From Rhizobium sp. P38BS-XIX (GTDB taxonomy: Bacteria; Pseudomonadota; Alphaproteobacteria; Rhizobiales; Rhizobiaceae): DNA of 64,000 bases. Below are positions 8,834-18,364 of this stretch, piece after piece. Each line of letters starts with the position of its first letter. Positions within the stretch are counted from its first letter, which is position 1. Location of the stretch: NCBI RefSeq assembly GCF_012641435.1, contig NZ_JABAIJ010000001.1:1240001-1304000 (forward strand), written 5' to 3'. Position numbers and translations under genes: made by a program. A model generated the notes under the pieces. The model saw only the letters and a list, made by a program, of their open reading frames with translations, was not told the DNA's origin and did not search any database.

Positions 8834-9172
8834 GGCAGGTCTCCTGGCTCGCGGTTAAGGCGCCGCGATCAGGGGCGGACCGAAATCGGTCGCCCCCGAT
8901 CGTGCACCAGCGGATCTTTCTCGCCTTCCCGGCCAGGCATCATGAAAAGGCGGACGATTCGTAGAATTAGAGGCGTCCAGCCCCGGTTGATCATGATGCC
9001 ACGCCAGTGGCTTTTTCCGGCTTGAGTTCGCTCATGCCCGTTCGCCCCATGCGAACGATCGACAGACGTGCCCTCGAACCGGACGAAAGACCCTGACCGC
9101 TCTACAGTCGCGGGGTCGGCTGTGATGAAAACGCCCGGAGTGGGTCCGTCCCGTCACATTCCCTTTTCATCC
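8834..9172 (-). promoter_or_regulatory. Cobalamin riboswitch (extended form) of the cobU-cobO operon
   Basis: Read on the minus strand, the conserved blocks occur in order: AAAAGGGAAT near 9158-9168, a Gly-rich core near 9100-9120, GCCACTGGC at 9003-9011, GCCGGGAAGGC at 8923-8933, and the B12 box AGCCAGGAGACCTGCC at 8834-8849. This is a coenzyme-B12-sensing aptamer. It is about twice the length of the second copy in this window, with extra peripheral sequence on both sides of the GCCACTG block. It precedes the leader ORF and cobU by 60-160 bases and should repress the operon when cobalamin is ample. Confidence 0.9.
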
Positions 9173-9397
9173 CATGCGGCAGATCGCCGCTCAGGAACCA
9201 TTCGTTATGCCGGTCATGATTAGGCTTTCACTTAATTCAAGTCAATCAAGGGCATGGATGCGACATCGTATGCTCCACGTGCGAAATCGTCGCAAAATCC
9301 CCTGAAAACGCCGCTCTTTTTGCCGTATTTCTTTGATGTTAGGAGTTTATAGAGGTTACGCCCTCACATTCGAGTAAAAATATATCGTCCGTTCCCC

Positions 9398-11194
9398 ATG
9401 TTGCAGAAATTCCAACCTCGACGCTTAGGCGTCTTCTCGGCCCTGTTCGATCTCCATCGTTTCAGAGCGTTGCTCCGTCGCGGCGAACTGGGGCTGGTAT
9501 TTGCCGGCGCACTCGCCGGTGTCGCCTCCGGCTGCGCAGTCACCACGATGAGTTACATCTCGCGAAAGCTGCATAGTCTGATCTACGGCATAACGGACTA
9601 TGAGCGCCTGAGCTCCGCAGCTTTGGCAATTCCGGATAAATCCATCCTGCTGATAGCGCCGATCGCCGGCGGCATCATTCTCGGCATTCTGCTCTATATA
9701 CTCTCCCGCACGCGCAAAAAACCGATGGTCGACCCCATCGAAGCAAACGCGCTGCATGGCGGCCGCCTTTCCCTCACGGATAGCATCATCGTCGCGGTGC
9801 AGAATCTGATCTCGAATGGCTTCGGCGCGTCCGTCGGGCTTGAGGCAGGCTATACACAGCTCGCCGCCGGCATTGCCTCGAAGTTCGGTTACAAGATGCA
9901 GATGCGCCGCGCAGATTTGCGCATGTTGGTGGGTTGTGGTGCAGCCGGCGCGATCGCGGCAGCCTTCAATGCGCCCCTGACCGGCGCATTCTACGCATTC
10001 GAGCTGATCATCGGCTCCTACTCCATCCTGACGCTGACGCCAGTCGTCGTCTCTGCCCTGATTGCGACGATGATCGCAAGGCTGCTTGCCGGCGATGATT
10101 TCGCCATCGATATCGGCCACTTCGGCTCCATCGTCCCCGCAGACTACCTGCCGGCGGTGCTGCTCGGCGCCTTCTGCGCCGGCATCGGCATCCTGATCAT
10201 GCAGGGCGTCGCCTGGACCGAGGAACTGGCCCGCAAGAGTTCGATAGCACCGGCTTTCCGTCCAGCACTTGGCGGCCTTGTTGTCGGCCTTTTGGCGCTC
10301 GTCTCGCCGCAGGTCCTTTCAGCCGGCCATGGTGCGTTGCATCTCAACCTGTCGAGCGACATCACGCTGTGGGCGCTGGTCAGCCTGTTCATCCTGAAGT
10401 CGCTTGCCTCGGCCGTGTCGATCGGCTCCGGCTTCAGAGGCGGCTTGTTCTTTGCCTCGCTGTTCATGGGCGCTCTGCTCGGCAAGATCTTTGCCTATTG
10501 CGCACCCTATTTCGACCACGCAACGCTGACGCCGGCCGTCTACGCGGTCGTCGGCATGAGTTCGCTGGCCGTTTCGATCATCGGGGGTCCGCTGACCATG
10601 ACCTTCCTGGCGCTCGAGATCACCGGCGACTTCCCGATTACGGCGCTGGTGCTGGCTGCCGTCATCACCTCGTCGCTCGTCGTGCGAACCACCTTCGGCT
10701 ACTCCTTCGCCACCTGGCGTTTCCATCTGCGCGGTGAAAGCATCCGCAGCGCCCATGATGTCGGCTGGATCCGCAGTCTCACCGTGGCCCGCATGATGCG
10801 CCCAGACGTTCACACCGCAAGCCTTGGAATGAGCATCGAGGAATTCCGCAAGACATTCCCGATCGGCTCGGCGCAACGCGTCATTCTGATCGACGATAAG
10901 GAAAAATATTCGGGCATGGTGCTTGTTCCGGATATCTATGCGAGCCCTGTCGAAAAGGATGACGAGGAACACGGTCTTGCGGACTTCATAAGCCTCCGCA
11001 ACGAGTTCCTCCAGCCACAGATGAACGCCAAGCAGGCAGCTGCGATGTTCGAGCAGACGAAGAGTGAAGCGCTTGTCGTGGTCAACGACCTCATCGAACG
11101 CAAGGTCGTCGGGCTGCTGACCGAAAGCTACACATTGCGGCGCTACAGCGAAGAACTCGATCGCCGCCGGCGTGAAGTGTCAGGCGAACTATAG
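9398..11194 (+). CDS. ClC-family chloride channel/antiporter with C-terminal CBS-like region
   Basis: A 598-residue protein with about ten membrane helices. The ClC signature segments are present in diverged form: GASVGLEAGYTQLAAG (where the Glu lies at the gating-glutamate position), AAFNAPLTGAFYAFE, and GSGFRGGLFFASLFMGALLG (equivalent to GxFxP). The last ~150 residues (from RSLTVARMMRPDV) form a soluble CBS-type pair that may bind a nucleotide. It probably moves Cl- or a related anion at the inner membrane. It is convergent with cobQ and unrelated to the B12 genes in function, as far as can be seen. Confidence 0.88.
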   Translation: MLQKFQPRRLGVFSALFDLHRFRALLRRGELGLVFAGALAGVASGCAVTTMSYISRKLHSLIYGITDYERLSSAALAIPDKSILLIAPIAGGIILGILLYILSRTRKKPMVDPIEANALHGGRLSLTDSIIVAVQNLISNGFGASVGLEAGYTQLAAGIASKFGYKMQMRRADLRMLVGCGAAGAIAAAFNAPLTGAFYAFELIIGSYSILTLTPVVVSALIATMIARLLAGDDFAIDIGHFGSIVPADYLPAVLLGAFCAGIGILIMQGVAWTEELARKSSIAPAFRPALGGLVVGLLALVSPQVLSAGHGALHLNLSSDITLWALVSLFILKSLASAVSIGSGFRGGLFFASLFMGALLGKIFAYCAPYFDHATLTPAVYAVVGMSSLAVSIIGGPLTMTFLALEITGDFPITALVLAAVITSSLVVRTTFGYSFATWRFHLRGESIRSAHDVGWIRSLTVARMMRPDVHTASLGMSIEEFRKTFPIGSAQRVILIDDKEKYSGMVLVPDIYASPVEKDDEEHGLADFISLRNEFLQPQMNAKQAAAMFEQTKSEALVVVNDLIERKVVGLLTESYTLRRYSEELDRRRREVSGEL

Positions 11195-11228
11195 AGCGGG
11201 CCTAAAATCGGAAGACGCGTTGACGCTC

Positions 11229-12683
11229 TTAGCCGACGAGACTGTCGAGCCAGGCCGGATCAAGCACGCCCTCAAGCTCGTTTGCGACCTCGTCCAGCGC
11301 CGCATCGACGCCAGCACGATAATCCCTGCGTTCGCCGGAAAGGCCGAAGCTCGCCAACAGCTTCGCCCGATAGGCATCGCTTGTAAAAAGCCCATGCAGA
11401 TAGGTTCCCATCACACGGCCATCCGGCGATATCGCTCCGTCCGGACGCCCATCGATCACCGTAGACGGCCGGTCGCAATCCGCGCCACGGGTCACGCCGA
11501 GATGAATCTCATATCCCGTCAGCGGCGCATCGTATTCTTTCGAAACAGCGTGGCTGTTGCGAACGGTCTTTCCTGGCGCCATCTCGGTTTCAATATCGAG
11601 CAACCCCAGCCCGGGAGTCTGCGTTTCCGCTCCCTCGATGCCGAGCGGATCATAGACCATGCGGCCCAGCATCTGGTAGCCGCCGCAAATGCCGATGACG
11701 CGGCCGCCGCGACTTACGTGGTTCACGATATCCCGGTCCCATCCCTGGTGGCGCAGATCAATCAGGTCACCGATCGTGGACTTTGAGCCCGGGAGGACCA
11801 CGAGCCCTGCGTCCGCAGGCAAACGCTCGCCGGCGCGAACGAAAACAAGTTCGACATCCGGCTCTGCCCGGAGCGGATCGAGATCATCGAAATTGGCAAT
11901 GCGCGAGAGCACCGGAACGGCAACCTTCAAGGCTCCGGCAGAACCGCGCGCCAGTCGCTCCAATACAACGGAATCCTCTGCGGGAAGTCGGCCTGCAGCC
12001 TTCAACCAGGGCACAACCCCATGACAAGGCCAGCCGGTGAAGCCGCCGATCGCGTCGACGCCCTCCTTGAAAAGCGAGACATCGCCGCGAAACTTGTTGA
12101 TGACATACCCCCGGATCATCCGCCGGTCTTCTTCCGGCAGGATATGGTAGGTGCCCACCAGCGACGCGATGACGCCGCCCCGATCGATATCACCGACCAG
12201 GACGACCGGCACGTTGGCGCGTGTCGCAAAACCCATATTGGCGATATCGCCCGGGCGGAGATTGATTTCGGCCGGCGAACCAGCGCCCTCCACGATGACG
12301 AGATCGGTTCCCGCCCGCATCGCGGCAAAGCTTTCGAGAACGGCGCCAAGCAGCTGTGGCTTCAACGCCTGGTAATCTCTACCCTTGGCACGTCCCCACA
12401 CCTTGCCCTGCACGATGATCTGGCTTCCGGTCTCCGACTGCGGCTTCAGGAGCACCGGGTTCATGTGCACCGATGACGGGACGCGTGCGGCCAGCGACTG
12501 CAGCCATTGAGCCCGACCGATCTCGCCGCCATCCTCGGCGACCGCGGCGTTATTGGACATGTTCTGCGGCTTGAACGGACGCACCCGGACGCCCCTGTTC
12601 GCAAACAGACGACACAGTCCGGCGACCAATACCGTTTTTCCGACATCGGAGCCGGTCCCCTGAAGCATGATCGCCCTTGTCAT
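11229..12683 (-). CDS. cobQ: Cobyric acid synthase CobQ
   Basis: A glutamine-dependent amidase that amidates the b, d, e and g side chains of adenosylcobyrinic acid a,c-diamide. The N-terminal DTBS-like ATPase domain has the P-loop MLQGTGSDVGKT and KPQNMSNNA. The C-terminal class I-like glutamine amidotransferase domain has the Cys in VIGICGGYQMLG and the His in GTYLHGLF. Its 484 residues are normal for CobQ. It stands alone here: no B12 box is visible just upstream, unlike the cobU operon, so its regulation differs or lies further away. Confidence 0.96.
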   Translation of the reverse strand: MTRAIMLQGTGSDVGKTVLVAGLCRLFANRGVRVRPFKPQNMSNNAAVAEDGGEIGRAQWLQSLAARVPSSVHMNPVLLKPQSETGSQIIVQGKVWGRAKGRDYQALKPQLLGAVLESFAAMRAGTDLVIVEGAGSPAEINLRPGDIANMGFATRANVPVVLVGDIDRGGVIASLVGTYHILPEEDRRMIRGYVINKFRGDVSLFKEGVDAIGGFTGWPCHGVVPWLKAAGRLPAEDSVVLERLARGSAGALKVAVPVLSRIANFDDLDPLRAEPDVELVFVRAGERLPADAGLVVLPGSKSTIGDLIDLRHQGWDRDIVNHVSRGGRVIGICGGYQMLGRMVYDPLGIEGAETQTPGLGLLDIETEMAPGKTVRNSHAVSKEYDAPLTGYEIHLGVTRGADCDRPSTVIDGRPDGAISPDGRVMGTYLHGLFTSDAYRAKLLASFGLSGERRDYRAGVDAALDEVANELEGVLDPAWLDSLVG

Positions 12684-12918
12684 TCCCCTCAGCCCCCAGA
12701 TGATGCAGCCACTGAAAATCCGGCATTTCGCCTTGATTTCGCCGCGATGTCTAACAGCCTGAGCTGCTTTAGGCGATACAAAAATGCACCACTTTCAATC
12801 ATGCTCTGTTTGCGACATCGGATGACGATTTCATCCATTGTTAGTTATGAGGAAGAGGATTATCTGCAGCTCGAAAACACACAACGGGACCGGCCGATCC
12901 GGCTTAGAGGATACCCCA

Positions 12919-13062
12919 ATGCTCTTCATCTTCAACAGACAGAATTCCATCCAGATCGCCTGGAATGGCAAGCTACCGGTCCGTCGCCCCGAAAGCCGCC
13001 TGCAGCAACTCGATACCCGCTTCGGCACGGTCGGTTTTATCCGCACCTACAGCGTCGGCTGA
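12919..13062 (+). CDS. Small hypothetical protein, 47 residues
   Basis: ATG at 12919 follows GAGGATACCCCA, an acceptable ribosome site. The peptide starts MLFIFNRQNSIQIAWNG and is rich in Arg, Gln and aromatic residues, without a membrane segment or Cys. A good hairpin terminator lies 33 bases after its stop, which supports a short independent transcript. An in-frame extension to 12838 exists but has no better start. I do not recognise the family. Confidence 0.45.
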   Translation: MLFIFNRQNSIQIAWNGKLPVRRPESRLQQLDTRFGTVGFIRTYSVG

Positions 13063-13094
13063 CATAACGTCAAGCCGAACAGCCCGCACGCATC

Positions 13095-13129
13095 AAGCCG
13101 CCATGCGATCGCAGGGGCGGCTTTATTTT
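13095..13129 (+). terminator. Rho-independent terminator after the 47-residue ORF
   Basis: AAGCCGCC and GGCGGCTT form an 8-base stem around a 13-base loop, followed by TATTTTA. It ends the short transcription unit that begins before 12919. Confidence 0.65.
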
Positions 13130-13877
13130 ATCGACAGATCAACTTTGAAAATGGCCAGGCGAAACGCCGCAAGCAGGTGGATCGCAAAGAGCAGCCCAAA
13201 ACGCGAAAACCGCGCGATCCAGGGATCAACGCGGTTTGCCAAAAAACGCCGGCTCCCCTGCACATACGCCGCAAGGTTCGCTTTCCCCCGGTACGCACTA
13301 CCTGATCCGGAGAAGCAGCGGTGTCCCCCGCCACGCAACGATTGATAAACCGACATCGTTACCGGAGGGTTATTAAGTGCTTAACGAAGGGTGAATTTGA
13401 AATTTTTTTGAAAATTTTCCCGTTTCCGTCGCGAAATTACAAACGACGCAAATGGAATAAAAAACGTCTTTCAGGGGCGCGATATTTTAGTCATACTTAA
13501 TTCCGCGCTCCGTAAAGGGCACCGCCGAAGCGCACATGACCCATTTTTTAGCCTCGAATGGCAGAAAATAGGCTAATTCAGGCGCTTATATCCGCTTCTC
13601 CAAGAGGCGCGACAACGTCATATGCCGGTCGCGCTGTTGATTTCTTCACTCAAATCCTTACGCTGTTTCTTGTCGGTGCAAATAATGCTCGGCCGCGACA
13701 TGGTTTTGCGGTCGCAAAAAGACAAAATGCCCGACGGCAGCAATGGGGACCGTATAGGCGCCGTGACCGGCGTAGGAACGGTTGTGGTTTGAACCACGCT
13801 GATAGGAGATCGACAGATATCGTACGTGCTTGGAGTCGAATTCCGCAGCGTAACGAAAAATTGGGAGACGTAATCAC
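13130..13877. other. Long intergenic region upstream of the betaine importer
   Basis: I see no convincing gene in these ~750 bases. Open frames on both strands (for example minus 13123-13356 and plus 13558-13881) lack ribosome sites and look like chance. The middle part (13380-13500) is AT-rich with A and T tracts and probably holds the importer's promoter. The last bases carry GGGAG before the ATG at 13878. Confidence 0.5.
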
Positions 13878-14876
13878 ATGAAGAAGCTTCTCGCTTCCGC
13901 CATATTTGCATTCGGCGCCTATGCTTTGGCTGGCTCGGCGCATGCAGCAGGATGCGGCGACGTATCGATCGCCGAAATGAACTGGGCCTCGGCCGGCGTT
14001 GCCGCCCAGGTCGACAAGATCATTCTGCAGAACGGCTATGGCTGCAATGTCACGCTGGTCACCGGCGACACGCAACCGACTTTCACCTCCATGAATGAAA
14101 AGGGCGAGCCCGACGTTGCACCGGAGCTCTGGGTCAATGCCGTGCGCACCGCGCTCGACAAGGCTGTAGCCGATGGAACGTTGATCGAGGCAGCCCCGCT
14201 TCTGAGCGATGGCGGCGTCGAAGGCTGGTGGATCCCGAAATTCCTTGCCGACGCTCACCCAGACATCAAGACCGTTCAGGATGCTCTGAAGCACCCGGAA
14301 CTCTTCCCGGCTCCCGAAGATCCGTCCAAGGGCGCGGTCTATGACTGCCCGGCCGGCTGGAACTGCCAGATCTCGACCACCAACCTGTACAAGGCGCTTG
14401 GAGCTGACAAGCTCGGCTTCACGCTGGTCGACACCGGTTCAGCTGCCGGCCTCGACGGCTCGATCGCCAACGCCTTCGAAAAGAAGACCGGCTGGCTCGG
14501 CTACTACTGGGCTCCGACCGCTATCCTGGGCAAGTACGACATGGTTCGCCTGAGCTTTGGCGTACCGCACGACAAGAAGGAATGGGACGCCTGCACCGCG
14601 ATCCAGGATTGCGCCAACCCGAAGGTGAATTCCTATCCGGTTTCCGACGTCTACACGGTCGTGACGAAAGCCTTCGCTTCGAAGGCCGGGATCGCCATGG
14701 ATTACGTTAAGACCCGCAAGTGGGATAACGCCACGGTCGGCAAGGTTCTGGCCTGGATGACCGACAACCAGGGCACCAATGAGGACGGCGCCAAGTACTT
14801 CCTCAAGACCTATCCCGACATGTGGACCAAGTGGGTTTCCGCCGACGTTGCCACCAAGGTCAAGGCTTCGCTCTGA
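13878..14876 (+). CDS. Glycine betaine/proline-type ABC transporter substrate-binding protein
   Basis: A 332-residue secreted protein. The first 23 residues are a Sec signal (MKKLLASAIFAFGAYALAG, cleavage after AHA). The mature part resembles the OpuAC/ProX family: VTGDTQPTFTSMNEKGEPDVAPELWVN is the typical hinge stretch, with Trp-rich segments (GWWIPKF, GYYWAPTA) of the kind that cage quaternary ammonium groups. Several Cys pairs (CPAGWNC, CTAIQDC) suggest disulfides in the periplasm. It heads an operon with a permease and an ATPase and stands before a betaine-homocysteine methyltransferase, so glycine betaine or a relative is the likely ligand. It does not match ChoX, whose N-terminus differs. 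Confidence 0.85.
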   Translation: MKKLLASAIFAFGAYALAGSAHAAGCGDVSIAEMNWASAGVAAQVDKIILQNGYGCNVTLVTGDTQPTFTSMNEKGEPDVAPELWVNAVRTALDKAVADGTLIEAAPLLSDGGVEGWWIPKFLADAHPDIKTVQDALKHPELFPAPEDPSKGAVYDCPAGWNCQISTTNLYKALGADKLGFTLVDTGSAAGLDGSIANAFEKKTGWLGYYWAPTAILGKYDMVRLSFGVPHDKKEWDACTAIQDCANPKVNSYPVSDVYTVVTKAFASKAGIAMDYVKTRKWDNATVGKVLAWMTDNQGTNEDGAKYFLKTYPDMWTKWVSADVATKVKASL

Positions 14877-15118
14877 TCCGCATGAAAGAATCGGCGGCAG
14901 GCCTGCGCCTGTCGCCGTTTTGATATTTCCAGGGCGCAACTGACACTCATACCGACAGACCGACGCGGCCACAGGTCGCAACGAGTGCAGATTGACGACA
15001 GTGAATGTAGTAAGAAGTGAAAAGCAGCCTGAAGAACCGGTCGTGGCGCTGCTATACCGTCCGTGCGTGAAGGCCACACGCGCGGCGGAAATAGAACCGG
15101 ATCAAGAAGGGGAAATAC

Positions 15119-16030
15119 ATGGCTATTCAATGTACGATCCTGCCGGATGTGCTCTGCAACTTCCCGGCAATAGACGACTCTCTGATACGTCTCGCACGCA
15201 AGAACATCGATGACGGCTTCCGCGCGCTTGTCCGCACCTACGCCACTGTCATCGACACGATCGTGCAACCGCTGCAATGGTTCCTGAACGACCTCGAATG
15301 GCTCTTTACCAATACGCCGTGGTTCATCGTGCTTGTGGTCATGATGCTGGTCGTCTATGCCGCCAGCCGTAATCTCAAGATTGTCGCCGGCACCGCCATT
15401 TCCATGATCCTCATCGGCGTTTGCGGCCTTTGGGGCGACACCATGGTGACGCTTGCCATGGTCACGGTCTGTACGCTCATCGCAATCATCATCGGCCTGC
15501 CGATCGGCATTCTGATGGCGCGTTCGGACCGGCTGCAGTCGATCATCAATCCGATACTCGACGTGATGCAGACCATGCCGAGCTTCGTCTACCTCATTCC
15601 GGTCGTCGTTATCTTCGGCATCGGCAAGGTGCCGGGCCTCATCGCCGTCGTCATTTATGCGATCCCGCCGATGATCCGCCTGACCAATCTCGGCATCCGT
15701 CTCGTCGACAGGGAAGTTCTGGAAGCTGCGGACGCCTTCGGCTCATCGCATCGCCAGAAGCTGTTCAATGTGCAGATCCCGCTCGCGTTGCCGACGATCA
15801 TGGCCGGCATCAACCAGACTATCATGATGTCGCTCGCCATGGTCGTCGTCGCATCCATGGTCGGCGTCGGCGGTCTCGGCAAGAACACGCTGCAGGCGAT
15901 CAACAACCAGTTCTTCACCGTCGGGTTCCTCAACGGTTTCGCACTGGTCGCCATTGCCATCATTTTCGACCGTACGAGCCAGGCCTATGGCAGACGGCTA
16001 CAAAAGCACTCGGAGGTCATTCATGGCTAG
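15119..16030 (+). CDS. Betaine-type ABC transporter permease (ProW/OpuAB-like)
   Basis: A 303-residue inner-membrane permease. An N-terminal ~70-residue soluble part precedes five or six membrane helices and the BPD permease domain. The EAA loop reads EAADAFGSSHRQKLFNVQIPLALPTIMAGI, and ends with VGVGGLGKN, typical of ProW-type permeases for compatible solutes. The start ATG at 15119 is 242 bases after the binding-protein gene. That gap is long for an operon and may hold an expression-balancing element. It overlaps the ATPase gene by 8 bases. Confidence 0.88.
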   Translation: MAIQCTILPDVLCNFPAIDDSLIRLARKNIDDGFRALVRTYATVIDTIVQPLQWFLNDLEWLFTNTPWFIVLVVMMLVVYAASRNLKIVAGTAISMILIGVCGLWGDTMVTLAMVTVCTLIAIIIGLPIGILMARSDRLQSIINPILDVMQTMPSFVYLIPVVVIFGIGKVPGLIAVVIYAIPPMIRLTNLGIRLVDREVLEAADAFGSSHRQKLFNVQIPLALPTIMAGINQTIMMSLAMVVVASMVGVGGLGKNTLQAINNQFFTVGFLNGFALVAIAIIFDRTSQAYGRRLQKHSEVIHG

Positions 16031-17075
16031 TCACGCGATCCAGATCAAAAGCCTTTACAAGATTTTCGGTCCTCGCGGACGCAACTATGTCGACCACGTC
16101 AAGAACGGTATCGGCAAGGCCGAACTCAACGAAACCTATGGCCATGTACTTGGCCTGCAGGACATCAACATCGATATGCCGGCCGGCGCCATCACCGTTG
16201 TCATGGGCCTTTCCGGTTCCGGCAAGTCGACGCTGATCCGCCATATCAACAGACTGATCGAACCAACCGCCGGCGAAGTGCTCTACGACGGCGTCGATGT
16301 CTGCAATATGAACGAGAATGCGCTGCGCGAATTCCGGCGTCACAAGACGGCGATGGTGTTCCAGAAATTTGCGTTGCTCCCGCACCGCACCGTGCTGGAA
16401 AACACGATCTATGGCCTGGATATTCAGGGCATTCCGCGCTCGGAAAGCGAGAAGAAGGGTCAATACTGGATCGAACGCGTCGGCCTGAAAGGTTTCGAAA
16501 GACATTTTCCAAACCAGCTTTCCGGCGGCATGCAGCAGCGTGTCGGGCTTGCCCGCGCACTGACGAACGATGCCGATATTCTGTTGATGGACGAAGCCTA
16601 TTCCGCACTCGACCCGCTGATCCGTGTAGATATGCAGTCGGTTCTCCTCGATCTGCAGAAAGAACTGAAGAAGACGGTCGTGTTCATCACGCACGATCTC
16701 GATGAGGCGCTTCGCCTTGGCGACAAGATCGCGATCCTGCGTGACGGCAAGGTCGTGCAACAAGGCACCGGTCAGCAGATCGTCCTGAAACCCGCAGACG
16801 ACTACATCACCGCCTTCGTCAAGGAAGTGAACCGTGGCCGGGTCATCCAGACGCAGACGATCATGAAGCCACTGTCTGGTGAGCCAGGCGGGACACGCGT
16901 GCCGAGCGACATGACGTTGGAAATCGCGGCCAAGCAGATAACCGAAGCGGGGCAGACGGGAGCCGTTGTCACGGATACCGGCGGCAAGCCGATCGGTTCG
17001 ATCGATCTGCAAAGCATCATCGCTGCCATGGTAACGCCCACGACGCACGAGACGGCGGAAATGGCAGCAGCCTGA
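16023..17075 (+). CDS. Betaine-type ABC transporter ATP-binding protein (ProV/OpuAA-like)
   Basis: A 350-residue ATPase with Walker [11 protein letters not shown]-loop [12 protein letters not shown], signature [15 protein letters not shown], Walker [14 protein letters not shown] and H-loop ITHDLDEA. The [13 protein letters not shown] stretch and the N-terminal insert before Walker A are typical of ProV. The C-terminus keeps only a partial CBS-like segment ([20 protein letters not shown]), shorter than the tandem CBS of OpuAA. The start is the ATG overlapping the permease stop. Open sequence upstream to 15954 lies inside the permease. A terminator follows at 17102. Confidence 0.92.
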   Translation: MASHAIQIKSLYKIFGPRGRNYVDHVKNGIGKAELNETYGHVLGLQDINIDMPAGAITVVMGLSGSGKSTLIRHINRLIEPTAGEVLYDGVDVCNMNENALREFRRHKTAMVFQKFALLPHRTVLENTIYGLDIQGIPRSESEKKGQYWIERVGLKGFERHFPNQLSGGMQQRVGLARALTNDADILLMDEAYSALDPLIRVDMQSVLLDLQKELKKTVVFITHDLDEALRLGDKIAILRDGKVVQQGTGQQIVLKPADDYITAFVKEVNRGRVIQTQTIMKPLSGEPGGTRVPSDMTLEIAAKQITEAGQTGAVVTDTGGKPIGSIDLQSIIAAMVTPTTHETAEMAAA

Positions 17076-17101
17076 TAAACGTTGCCTGAGCCAATATGAA
17101 A

Positions 17102-17126
17102 GGCGCCCTGCAAGGGGCGCCTTTTT
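17102..17126 (+). terminator. Rho-independent terminator of the betaine importer operon
   Basis: GGCGCCC and GGGCGCC form a perfect 7-base stem with a 6-base loop, followed by five T. It separates the importer from bmt, so bmt has its own promoter. Confidence 0.85.
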
Positions 17127-17177
17127 CTTCGCCGATCGCCGCATAGAACCACAGCGCCACATTGCCGTTGTACTGAC

Positions 17178-17193
17178 ATAAAGAAATGTTTAT
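17178..17193. promoter_or_regulatory. Inverted repeat upstream of bmt, SahR-like site
   Basis: ATAAAGAAATGTTTAT has symmetric ATAAA/TTTAT arms and lies 35 bases before the bmt start. It resembles the AT-rich palindromes described for SahR, the ArsR-type regulator that senses S-adenosylhomocysteine and controls methionine-cycle genes in Proteobacteria. The resemblance is from memory. The site may instead overlap a promoter. Confidence 0.4.
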
Positions 17194-17228
17194 ATCTGCA
17201 TATAAATCCAGCCATTCAAGGAAACGCC

Positions 17229-18242
17229 ATGACCGTCGCAGCCAATCCTCTCACCGATCTTCTCGCTGAAAAAGGCGTCTTGCTGGCCGACGGCGCGACC
17301 GGCACGAACCTGTTTGCCATGGGTCTCGAGGCTGGCGAAGCGCCGGAACTCTGGATCGAGCAGCATCCCGAGCGGATCGTCAAATTGCATCAGGATTTCG
17401 TCGATGCCGGCGCCGACATCATCCTGACCAATACCTTTGGCGGCACCCGCCACCGCCTGAAGCTCCACCATGCCCAGGATCGCGTGCATAGCCTCAACAA
17501 AGCAGCAGCCGAAATCGCGCGATCCGTTGCCGACAAGACTGACCGCAAGGTTATCGTTGCCGGCTCCGTCGGCCCGACCGGCGAATTGCTGATGCCGCTC
17601 GGCGCCCTCACCTATGAAGATGCCGTCGCCGCTTTCGTGGAGCAGATCGAAGGCCTGCAGGCCGGTGGCGCAGATGTCGCATGGATTGAGACCATGTCGT
17701 CCCCGGAGGAAATCCGCGCCGCGGCCGAAGCTGCCGTCAAGGTCGGCATGCCGTACACCTACACCGGTTCGTTCGACACCGCAGGCAAGACCATGATGGG
17801 CCTGCACCCCAAGGACATTCACGGCGTTGCCATGGATATCGGAGAAGGCCCGCTTGCCGTCGGCGCCAATTGTGGTGTCGGCGCGTCGGATATTTTGTCG
17901 AGCCTGCTGGACATGACCGATGCCGATCCCTCCGCGATCGTGGTCGTCAAAGGCAACTGCGGCATTCCCGAATATCGCGGCGCCGAGATCCACTACTCCG
18001 GCACGCCGCCGCTCATGGCCGACTATGCGCGCCTGGCACGCGATGCCGGCGCAAAGATCATCGGCGGCTGCTGCGGCACCTCCTGCGATCATCTGGCCGC
18101 GATGCGACAGGCTTTGGACAGCTACGTCCCCGGCCCGCGCCCGACCTTGGAAACGATTATCGAACGGATTGGCCCACTGCGCAACAAGACCGCCAACGAA
18201 GGCCCAACGGCGCCGACACGCGAACGCCGCCGCCGCAGCTAG
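17229..18242 (+). CDS. bmt: Betaine-homocysteine S-methyltransferase
   Basis: A zinc-dependent methyltransferase that moves a methyl group from glycine betaine to homocysteine, giving methionine and dimethylglycine. The 337-residue homocysteine-binding barrel starts DGATGTNLF. The three zinc Cys are visible: one in ANCG at 215 and the pair in GGCCGTS at 281-282. It is closest to the rhizobial Bmt type rather than MetH, as no B12 or folate domain follows. The C-terminus is a basic tail (RERRRRS). The stop TAG coincides with the edge of a dispersed repeat. Betaine supplied by the importer upstream would feed it. Confidence 0.88.
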   Translation: MTVAANPLTDLLAEKGVLLADGATGTNLFAMGLEAGEAPELWIEQHPERIVKLHQDFVDAGADIILTNTFGGTRHRLKLHHAQDRVHSLNKAAAEIARSVADKTDRKVIVAGSVGPTGELLMPLGALTYEDAVAAFVEQIEGLQAGGADVAWIETMSSPEEIRAAAEAAVKVGMPYTYTGSFDTAGKTMMGLHPKDIHGVAMDIGEGPLAVGANCGVGASDILSSLLDMTDADPSAIVVVKGNCGIPEYRGAEIHYSGTPPLMADYARLARDAGAKIIGGCCGTSCDHLAAMRQALDSYVPGPRPTLETIIERIGPLRNKTANEGPTAPTRERRRRS

Positions 18243-18345
18243 AGCAATTCCAGGAAAAGTGCGCAGCGGTTTTCCGTCCGGAATTGCGCGAAAACAAAGA
18301 GATGGAGCGGTTCGGGGATTCAGTGAAAAACTGAACCGCTCTAAA
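18240..18345. repeat. RIME-like intergenic mosaic element
   Basis: This is a ~106-base element starting TAGAGCAATTCCAGGAAAAG and ending GAACCGCTCTA. It contains two palindromic parts: GGAAAA...TTTTCC with GAATTGC/GCAATTC, and GAGCGGTTC...GAACCGCTC. This arrangement is familiar from many Rhizobiales intergenic regions (RIME1 type). Its first three bases are the bmt stop codon. Confidence 0.75.
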
Positions 18346-18364
18346 GCCGACATGACCGATGAAA

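Noticed and set aside
13123..13356. 77-codon minus-strand frame with a hydrophobic C-terminus
   Set aside because: No ribosome site, it overlaps a terminator at its end, and no family pattern is visible.
13878..17075. Choline-specific ChoXWV importer
   Set aside because: The binding protein's N-terminal and hinge sequence differ from ChoX as I know it; the broader betaine/proline type is safer.
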